A stretch of 5,520 nt of DNA from an uncultured Clostridia bacterium (GTDB taxonomy: Bacteria; Bacillota; Clostridia; Oscillospirales; Acutalibacteraceae): the NCBI GenBank assembly GCA_945788455.1, contig CALZMC010000055.1:1-5520 (forward strand). Reading direction: 5' to 3'. A program made the position numbers and the translations under genes. Within the stretch, counting starts at the first letter, position 1. The number at the start of each line of letters is the position of its first letter. Below are positions 1 through 4,283 of the stretch, piece after piece. The notes beneath the pieces were generated by a model. The model searched no databases. It had not been told where the DNA came from and saw only the letters and a list, made by a program, of their open reading frames with translations.

Positions 1-519
1 TCCGCCGATCAGTCCGCTCAGGAAACGAGCGCTTGAGATTGCCCTTGTTCTGTCGGAGGGATTTGGACTGATTGCCGAGCTCATTCCCCAAAACGGAACG
101 TCGCCAAGCGTATAAAACAATTCCCACACTATATACGATATATACATATATATAATTTTTATTGTCGTGGTTTTTGCATCCGCTAAAATCAGCGGACCTG
201 AAAACAGCAATATCGTTGCAATTGAAAGAGGTATCGGAACAATCAGCAGATAAGGTCTAAGCTTGCCGTATCTTGTTCGGGTTTTGTCAATAATTCCTCC
301 CATTAAAGGGTCATTTATTGTATCCCATATACCTAAGAAGAGAATCATAGTAGATACTGCTTGTGCAGGTATGCCGAACACCTTTGTAAAAAACAGAGAA
401 AGGTAACCGCCTGCGACAAGATTGTAGCCGAATACCTGACCTGCATTTGCAAAACCATATGCTAAGTTTTCTTTTACACCGACATAGCGTTTTTCCTTTT
501 CGGTATTTAAAGCACTCAT
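1..519 (-). CDS. GPH-type MFS sugar:cation symporter, N-terminal part (cut by window edge)
   Basis: Membrane transporter of the glycoside-pentoside-hexuronide (MelB-like) branch of the major facilitator superfamily, expected to import a sugar or glycoside with a cation. The visible 173 codons are open to the left edge; the C-terminal half is missing. Seen: a short charged N-terminus, the first hydrophobic segment (about residues 19-42), then FTKVFGIPAQAV, the family hallmark WDTINDPLMG (about residues 61-70) and the loop IDKTRTRYGKLRPYLL, matching the GPH signature between helices 2 and 3. Two further hydrophobic segments follow, then a conserved-looking DVPFWGMSSAISP stretch. The ATG at 519 is chosen because a strong Shine-Dalgarno lies 9 nt upstream; a nearer upstream ATG at 527 hits a stop after three codons. 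It is the third gene of the operon, 26 bp after the kinase stop. The family is clear; substrate and coupling ion cannot be read from the sequence. Confidence 0.93.
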   Translation of the reverse strand, partial: MSALNTEKEKRYVGVKENLAYGFANAGQVFGYNLVAGGYLSLFFTKVFGIPAQAVSTMILFLGIWDTINDPLMGGIIDKTRTRYGKLRPYLLIVPIPLSIATILLFSGPLILADAKTTTIKIIYMYISYIVWELFYTLGDVPFWGMSSAISPNPSDRTRAISSARFLSGLIGG

Positions 520-528
520 TTACTCATT

Positions 529-537
529 ACCTCCCCT
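529..537 (-). promoter_or_regulatory. Ribosome binding site of the symporter gene
   Basis: On the minus strand this reads AGGGGAGGT, a near-complete Shine-Dalgarno, 9 nt before the ATG at 519. It sits in the 26-bp gap after the kinase stop and fixes the symporter start against the competing ATG at 527, which is only 1 nt from the site. Confidence 0.85.
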
Positions 538-545
538 GCTTTCAT

Positions 546-1478
546 TCACAGCATCATCTGATTTTTAAGCGTTTTATGCCGTGTCAAAAGCTCATTTTCC
601 GTAACATAAGTGCTAAGACAGCCAACCTCTGTAACACATTTTCCGCCCGTGATATTGCCGAATAAGATGCAGTCTGCAAACGGCTTGTCATAAAACAAGC
701 CATAAATAAAGCCTGCAAGAAACGCATCTCCGGCGCCTGTTGAGTCCACACATTCAACATTCAGAGCAGTCGGAACAATAAAGGAATTACCGTTTTGCAT
801 ACCGAGACAGCCGTCCTTATCAAGCTTTACAACTACATTTTCAAAATAATTTGATAAGATTTTTGCCGCCTTTTCGGGAGTGTCTGTTCCTGTTATTTTG
901 AGAGCTTCCTTTTGATTAGGTGTGTAATAATCGGCAACATCAAGGTATTTTTGATATGCTTCAAGGCTCATATTTTCGTCCCAGCCACAGTCAAAGACTA
1001 ATATTGTGCCTTCTGCCTTCAGCTTTTTGTAAACGGGCAAAAATCCCCCGCATTGCATAATCACTATCCTTGCGCCGTGACACATTTTATAAGCCTCGTC
1101 CAAAGCCTCATCTGTTGCTTCAACATTTCCGTTGCCGTACGAAATGAAGGTTCTGTCCCTCGGTGTAATCATTGCGCTTGTAACATTCAAGCGCATATCC
1201 TGCCCTTTATATAAATTGAGCGGCTTAACACCTGCTTTTTCAAATTCACCTGTTGCAAACAAGGAAAACATATCCCTGCCAAGCTCTGTTGCTATTTTTG
1301 AAGGAATTCCAAGTCTTGCAAGATTGATTAAGGTTGCAGGAACTCCGCCGCCAAGCTGTAAGGAAAAATCCTTACTGTAAATTTCCTCGCCCTCGTTTGG
1401 CAATTTTTCAAGTCCGAAATACAGCAAATCAACATTTGTACTGCCTATTCCTGCAACAAAATTATTATTTCCAGCCAT
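546..1478 (-). CDS. PfkB/ribokinase-family carbohydrate kinase
   Basis: Cytoplasmic ATP-dependent sugar kinase of the PfkB family, 310 residues, the usual length for the family. Seen: an N-terminal sugar-binding strand IGSTNVDLL (residues 11-19), the Gly-rich signature LGGGVPATLINLARLG (42-57), the strand VVVKLDKDGCLG leading to the nucleotide site, and the second PfkB signature DSTGAGDAF (245-253), in which Asp251 of GAGD is the expected catalytic base. Nothing is missing or frameshifted. The reading frame stays open to an ATG at 1514, but the ATG at 1478 is preferred: it has AAGGAGT at good spacing and gives a normal N-terminus; the 12 extra residues lie inside the upstream gene. The gene overlaps the hydrolase by 14 bp, implying translational coupling. 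The PfkB family covers fructokinases, ribokinases, 2-keto-3-deoxygluconate kinases and others, so the substrate is open. It could phosphorylate the sugar released by the neighbouring hydrolase, or the imported glycoside itself. Confidence 0.95.
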   Translation of the reverse strand: MAGNNNFVAGIGSTNVDLLYFGLEKLPNEGEEIYSKDFSLQLGGGVPATLINLARLGIPSKIATELGRDMFSLFATGEFEKAGVKPLNLYKGQDMRLNVTSAMITPRDRTFISYGNGNVEATDEALDEAYKMCHGARIVIMQCGGFLPVYKKLKAEGTILVFDCGWDENMSLEAYQKYLDVADYYTPNQKEALKITGTDTPEKAAKILSNYFENVVVKLDKDGCLGMQNGNSFIVPTALNVECVDSTGAGDAFLAGFIYGLFYDKPFADCILFGNITGGKCVTEVGCLSTYVTENELLTRHKTLKNQMML

Positions 1479-2829
1479 TGCTGTACTCCTTATTGTGTTC
1501 AATATACTCATCAACTAATTCACAGGCAAGAGAATAGGAATTTACAAGTGGATGAAGTGTAAGCGCCTGAATTGCCGACGCTCTGTCCTTTTCTCTTATT
1601 GCCTTTGAGGCAAGGCGTTCATAAATCTTGACACGACGGATTATTTCAAGATTTTGCTCATCAACCCTGCCGATACGGTGAGGCTTACAGCCGTTTGCAT
1701 TAACATCACAGGTGATTTCAACAACATCATCGTCCTTTAATCCCTCGATTGAACCATCATTGGGGATGCACATAATCATTGTACCTGTTTTACCGCTTTG
1801 AGCGGTTTCAATAAACCTGAGTGCAACACCTGCATAACCGCCGTCGTCTTCTTCATAAATATCAAAATGCCACGGAGTTGTACGCTTTTCGCCTGTTTCG
1901 CTTGCCATATAACTGCCCTCGCGCATTCCGTACCATTTGTTGAATATTTGAAGACAGCCCTCAAAGTTATTTTCAATATCCATTTCGGAAAGCTCGGCTG
2001 TCATATTTTTATTGATATCTCTTATCTGCTCGCCTCTTGTCTGCTGAGCATTTAAGATGTTTTTGACAGCCCTTTCTCTGTAATAGAAATAATACAGATA
2101 TTCGTTAAGTATTGCGCCTCTGTCCTTTAAAAGCTCCTTACTGAAATAACGCATATCTGTTTTTTTGTAGGCATCGTCATTTTCAATAAGCTCATTTGTT
2201 ATCTCTTTTCCGTTAAGAGTAATGCTTTTGAAATAGGACAGATGATTAAGTCCGTAAACCTCACCGCTTATGTTATCGGGACTTTCGTTATAAAGAAGTG
2301 CAAAGGAGCGAAGCATACCTGACGGTGCATCGCAAATACCGTATGTAAAATCATAGCCCATATCACGCAGGGTCTGTGACACTACACCTGCAGGATTTGT
2401 AAAATTAAACACCTTAACATTTTTCTTTGAATATTTTTTTATAAGCTCGCAGTATTCAGCAAGAGCAGGAATACTTCTCATAGCAAAGGAAAAGCCTGCC
2501 GCACCTGTTGTTTCCTGACCGAGAACGCCCTTGTTAAGAGCAATGCGTTCATCCTTGGCACGCATATCGTCCTCGCCGACACGGATTGTTGTTATAACAT
2601 AATCAGCATCTGTAACAGCCTCAACTGCGTCTGCTGTCAGGCTGAATTTCATTTTAGGGCAAAGAAGCTTTGCTACGTGTGATGCCATACCACCGTATAT
2701 TCTTAGCTTTTCCTCATTGTTATCCATAAAGCAAAGCTCGTTAATATTCAGTCGTTCTGCCTTTTGAGCAATGCTTTTGGCAAGAAACATTGAGCGGACC
2801 CCTCCACCGCCTATTACTGTAATTTTCAT
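1465..2829 (-). CDS. Glycoside hydrolase family 4 enzyme (6-phospho-beta-glucosidase-like)
   Basis: Cytoplasmic NAD- and divalent-metal-dependent glycosidase of family GH4, 454 residues, about full family length. GH4 enzymes cleave glycosides by transient oxidation at C3 and elimination rather than by acid/base displacement; many act on 6-phospho-glycosides. Seen in order: Rossmann start ITVIGGGGVRS (3-13); IRVGEDDMRAKDERIALNKG (82-101) followed by GQETTGAAG; NFTNPAG (142-148); CDAP (166-169) with Cys166 as expected metal ligand; GLNHL (193-197) with His196 as the second ligand; a Tyr-rich NEYLYYFYY (242-250) where the catalytic-base Tyr lies; and a C-terminal part with VVEITCDV and LTLHPLVNS. 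The closest recognisable group is phospho-beta-glucosidase-like, but the Asp after the metal Cys differs from the CNVP of that group and the CHSV of alpha-glycosidases, so specificity is uncertain. First gene of the operon; the start is fixed by GGAGGT 6 nt upstream. Confidence 0.94.
   Translation of the reverse strand: MKITVIGGGGVRSMFLAKSIAQKAERLNINELCFMDNNEEKLRIYGGMASHVAKLLCPKMKFSLTADAVEAVTDADYVITTIRVGEDDMRAKDERIALNKGVLGQETTGAAGFSFAMRSIPALAEYCELIKKYSKKNVKVFNFTNPAGVVSQTLRDMGYDFTYGICDAPSGMLRSFALLYNESPDNISGEVYGLNHLSYFKSITLNGKEITNELIENDDAYKKTDMRYFSKELLKDRGAILNEYLYYFYYRERAVKNILNAQQTRGEQIRDINKNMTAELSEMDIENNFEGCLQIFNKWYGMREGSYMASETGEKRTTPWHFDIYEEDDGGYAGVALRFIETAQSGKTGTMIMCIPNDGSIEGLKDDDVVEITCDVNANGCKPHRIGRVDEQNLEIIRRVKIYERLASKAIREKDRASAIQALTLHPLVNSYSLACELVDEYIEHNKEYSNGWK
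1485..1491 (-). promoter_or_regulatory. Ribosome binding site of the kinase gene, inside the hydrolase gene
   Basis: AAGGAGT on the minus strand, 6 nt before the ATG at 1478 (7 nt from the AGGAG core). It lies within the last codons of the family 4 hydrolase, so ribosomes finishing that gene cover the site. This is what decides the kinase start against the ATG at 1514. Confidence 0.8.
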
Positions 2830-2835
2830 TTTTTT

Positions 2836-2841
2836 ACCTCC
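2836..2841 (-). promoter_or_regulatory. Ribosome binding site of the hydrolase gene
   Basis: GGAGGT on the minus strand, separated by six A residues from the ATG at 2829. Consensus-like and well spaced, which supports this start. Confidence 0.85.
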
Positions 2842-2857
2842 ATTATTTTATAATACA

Positions 2858-2890
2858 ATTATAGTATATTTGTTTTGCGATAAAAAACAA
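2858..2890 (-). promoter_or_regulatory. Predicted promoter of the hydrolase-kinase-symporter operon
   Basis: On the minus strand a -10 TATACT (2863-2868) lies 16 bp from a weak -35 TTGTTT (2885-2890). A perfect TATAAT (2858-2863) overlaps it by one base but has only a poor -35 (TTTTTA) at 17 bp. A good -10 with a weak -35 is what one expects of an activator-dependent promoter, and a large dyad ends 4 bp upstream of the -35. The transcript would have a short leader of roughly 25 nt. Confidence 0.55.
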
Positions 2891-2891
2891 A
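2869..2891. promoter_or_regulatory. Small dyad inside the operon promoter
   Basis: Perfect 8-bp arms TTTGTTTT (2869-2876) and AAAACAAA (2884-2891) flank a 7-bp centre, gcgataa. It spans the spacer between the proposed -10 and -35 and covers the -35, where a bound repressor would block polymerase. It does not fit the catabolite-repression cre consensus. AT-rich DNA yields such dyads by chance, so it may mean nothing. Confidence 0.3.
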
Positions 2892-2894
2892 GAC

Positions 2895-2933
2895 ATTAAA
2901 ACGCCATAAATATCAATATTATGTCGTTTTAAT
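2895..2933. promoter_or_regulatory. 39-bp imperfect dyad, probable operator between divergent promoters
   Basis: Left arm ATTAAAACGCCATAA (2895-2909) and right arm TTATGTCGTTTTAAT (2919-2933) are reverse complements with one mismatch in 15, around a 9-bp centre. The dyad ends 4 bp upstream of the operon's proposed -35 and 11 bp before the -35 of the regulator gene. Its position fits a site for the adjacent AraC-type protein, activating the operon and perhaps controlling its own gene. AraC-family proteins often bind direct repeats, so an inverted site is possible but less usual; another regulator is the alternative. Confidence 0.55.
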
Positions 2934-2944
2934 TAAATTTTTGC

Positions 2945-2973
2945 TTGATAAAGATTGTTTATACTGATACAAT
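2945..2973 (+). promoter_or_regulatory. Predicted promoter of the AraC-family regulator gene
   Basis: TTGATA (2945-2950), 17-bp spacer, TACAAT (2968-2973): each box matches the sigma-A consensus at five of six positions. Transcription would begin near 2979-2981, at or within the ribosome binding site, leaving a leader of only about 12 nt. That is unusually short, so a different -10 such as TATACT at 2960-2965 remains possible, though it lacks a good -35. Confidence 0.5.
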
Positions 2974-2979
2974 AAGAAA

Positions 2980-2985
2980 GAGGTG
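2980..2985 (+). promoter_or_regulatory. Ribosome binding site deciding a GTG start
   Basis: GAGGTG, a six-base match to the anti-Shine-Dalgarno, lies 6 nt before the GTG at 2992. The earlier in-frame GTG at 2983 is inside this site and so is unlikely to be the start. An ATG at 2990 is out of frame and stops after three codons. Confidence 0.75.
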
Positions 2986-2991
2986 TTTTAT

Positions 2992-3837
2992 GTGGCAATA
3001 ACATTTTATTATAATGAAGGCAAGGTTCAGATATTCAAAATTTATTCAGGCACCATTGACGAAACCGTTATGATGCACGCACATACAAAAAATGGGTATG
3101 AGCTTCATCTTATTGACGGTGGCAATGGTATTTTGGATACAGAGTACGGAAGATATGATTTATCAAAAAACTCTCTTTATGTCACCGGTCCGAATGTATT
3201 ACATAAGCAAACACCTGATTTTAAAAATCCTATGCACGAGCTATGTGTATATTTTAAAATTTCCAAATCACAAAAATCTGATAAGGTTTTTGAATTGTTT
3301 ACCTCAAAGCCATTTTGGATAGGCAAAAGCAATGCTGCAATCAGGCATATTTTTAAAACAATGCTTGAAGAAAATACGAGTGATGAATTTCTTAAAGAGA
3401 ATATTTTGTCTTCACTTGCAATCAGACTGATAGTAGAAATGACACGACTGTATTATCCTGCAGAAAGAGCACCTGCTGATTTGATGACAAGCAGTGACCT
3501 AAATGAAAATCGTTCTTGGATTCTTGACCAACTTCTCTTAGAGGATTGCAGTAAAGTAACCCTAAGTGATTTTGCTAAAAATATGGGCGTTTCTCCTCGT
3601 CAGGCAGAAAGAATTATTATGGAATACTATGGTTCATCATTTAAAAAATTAAGATATGAGGCTAAAATGGCAATGGCTGCAACTCTTTTAGAGCAGGAAA
3701 ATATATCTGTAGAGGAATGTGCAATAAGATGCGGTTATACGTCAGCATCGGCATTTATTAATACGTTCAAGAAGAAGTATAGTGTTACACCGAAAGCATA
3801 TAAGCAATTAATCAAAACTACACGTCAAAGAAATTAA
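2992..3837 (+). CDS. AraC-family transcriptional regulator with cupin-like sensor domain
   Basis: DNA-binding regulator, 281 residues, typical AraC/XylS size. The N-terminal part (about residues 1-150) looks like the small-beta-barrel (cupin) ligand domain: HAH at 29-31, then YELHLIDGGNGIL and the SLYVTGPNVLHKQ segment usual in these sensors. The C-terminal part (about 175-275) is the double helix-turn-helix: first helix-turn-helix VTLSDFAKNMGVSPRQAERI (189-208), second ISVEECAIRCGYTSASAFIN (238-257), followed by the family signature FKKKYSVTPKAYK (259-271). The GTG start is set by GAGGTG upstream. It is divergent from the sugar operon with a shared 162-bp control region, so the likely role is sugar-responsive activation of that operon; this is inference from position. 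The ligand is unknown. The gene is intact, with no membrane segment or second domain. Confidence 0.93.
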   Translation: MAITFYYNEGKVQIFKIYSGTIDETVMMHAHTKNGYELHLIDGGNGILDTEYGRYDLSKNSLYVTGPNVLHKQTPDFKNPMHELCVYFKISKSQKSDKVFELFTSKPFWIGKSNAAIRHIFKTMLEENTSDEFLKENILSSLAIRLIVEMTRLYYPAERAPADLMTSSDLNENRSWILDQLLLEDCSKVTLSDFAKNMGVSPRQAERIIMEYYGSSFKKLRYEAKMAMAATLLEQENISVEECAIRCGYTSASAFINTFKKKYSVTPKAYKQLIKTTRQRN

Positions 3838-3839
3838 AA

Positions 3840-3875
3840 GACACAACTTCCTGCATATTACAGATAAGTTGCGTC
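3840..3875. terminator. Hairpin just after the regulator stop, weak terminator candidate
   Basis: Arms GACACAACTT (3840-3849) and AAGTTGCGTC (3866-3875) pair over 10 bp with one A-C mismatch; CTG/CAG in the loop can extend the stem. It begins 2 nt after the regulator stop. No T-run follows on the plus strand, so it is a poor intrinsic terminator there. On the minus strand it is followed by TTTTAATTT, but no gene is seen reading in that direction. Confidence 0.35.
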
Positions 3876-3900
3876 ACTCAAGATAAAGCTAGGATATAAA

Positions 3901-3952
3901 ATTCAGTATGTTGAACAAATCGCACTGAATAGTGCCGATTACTTCTTTTTTT
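3901..3952 (+). terminator. Two mutually exclusive hairpins followed by a T-run
   Basis: ATTCAGT (3901-3907) can pair with ACTGAAT (3924-3930). Alternatively GCACT (3922-3926) pairs with AGTGC (3931-3935) around a GAAT loop. The two share bases 3924-3926, and the first also uses the loop of the second. Seven T residues (3946-3952) follow 10 nt later. This may end transcripts of the regulator gene, but the gap to the T-run is long for an intrinsic terminator, so confidence is low. Confidence 0.3.
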
Positions 3953-4122
3953 GACTTGCTTACGATAAATTACTTTTGACACATCGATATTTCAGCTGTT
4001 TTATCAGTCATATTTCTTTCACAATATTACCGCCAAACACAATATCATTACAGCAGATATTTTATATCATTGCTGAATGTGAACAATAAGTTGTATTTGT
4101 TTCAAGAATGAAAATATTATGG
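3953..4122. other. AT-rich spacer without a recognisable gene
   Basis: Part of the stretch of about 450 bp between the regulator stop and the phosphoesterase start. No open frame with a ribosome binding site and family resemblance is seen on either strand. It contains one hairpin (4051-4075), a short direct repeat ATATCATT (4042-4049 and 4064-4071), and a perfect TTGACA (3976-3981) whose matching -10 17 bp on (TTTTAT) is weak. Nothing else is supported. Confidence 0.6.
4051..4075. repeat. Short bulged inverted repeat
   Basis: CAGCA (4051-4055) pairs with TGCTG (4071-4075), and GATAT (4056-4060) with ATATC (4064-4068), leaving a TTT loop and a two-base bulge. No T-run follows on either strand. 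Its role is unknown and it could be chance in AT-rich DNA. Confidence 0.35.
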
Positions 4123-4151
4123 TTGACTCTATTTGCTTTTTTTGATATTAT
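4123..4151 (+). promoter_or_regulatory. Strong predicted extended -10 promoter of the phosphoesterase gene
   Basis: TTGACT (4123-4128), 17-bp spacer, TATTAT (4146-4151), each five of six to the sigma-A consensus, with TGA directly before the -10 (extended -10). Transcription would begin near 4157-4158, about 125 nt before the phosphoesterase ATG. This gives the phosphoesterase its own transcript, separate from the regulator. Confidence 0.6.
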
Positions 4152-4161
4152 TAAGGTATCA

Positions 4162-4178
4162 CGTTAATTAATTTAACG
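4162..4178. promoter_or_regulatory. Small perfect dyad just downstream of the predicted transcription start
   Basis: CGTTAAttaatTTAACG: 6-bp perfect arms with a 5-bp centre, about 5 nt after the predicted transcription start. It could be an operator or a small 5'-end hairpin in the mRNA. The arms are short and AT-rich, so chance is possible. Confidence 0.3.
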
Positions 4179-4189
4179 AAAGAGGAAAT

Positions 4190-4261
4190 ATTAAATATTT
4201 CAAAGAAATTAATGAAATTTTAAATCAAGATATACCTTACGATGTGTTACTTTATAAATAA
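4190..4261 (+). CDS. Possible 23-codon leader or decayed ORF with an ATT start
   Basis: After AAAGAGG (4179-4185) and a 4-nt gap, the frame beginning with ATT at 4190 reads I-KYFKEINEILNQDIPYDV and a few more residues to TAA at 4259-4261. The codons look normal, and one base change (ATT to ATG) would make a textbook start with a good ribosome binding site. ATT is a very rare natural start codon, so this may be a leader peptide, a decayed gene, or chance. It ends 22 nt before the phosphoesterase ATG, which itself lacks a clear ribosome binding site. I do not recognise the peptide. Confidence 0.25.
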   Translation: MKYFKEINEILNQDIPYDVLLYK

Positions 4262-4283
4262 ATATGACAGAATGGATGATTGT

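Noticed and set aside
130..157. TA-rich run resembling a dinucleotide repeat
   Set aside because: It encodes an Ile/Tyr-rich membrane segment of the symporter in frame, so coding explains it.
516..527. Tiny frame ATG AGT AAA TGA overlapping the symporter start
   Set aside because: Three codons only, with its ATG 1 nt from the ribosome binding site. It is an accident of the sequence around the true start.
1132..1380. 82-codon plus-strand open frame inside the kinase gene
   Set aside because: It is antisense to a well-supported PfkB gene and has no family features.
1479..1514. Longer kinase start at the ATG at 1514 (12 extra residues)
   Set aside because: The ATG at 1478 has AAGGAGT at correct spacing and gives the normal PfkB N-terminus; the extra residues are encoded within the hydrolase gene.
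2838..2990. Catabolite-repression (cre) site in the control region
   Set aside because: No stretch fits the cre consensus with its central CG and flanking TG/CA at the right spacing.
3878..3991. 37 open codons on the minus strand in the spacer (possible GTG start at 3982)
   Set aside because: No ribosome binding site, no recognisable protein, and it crosses the hairpin region. At most it is a remnant that a database search would have to confirm.
3976..4004. TTGACA with TTTTAT 17 bp downstream as a promoter
   Set aside because: The -10 matches only four of six, and a much better promoter for the same gene lies at 4123-4151.
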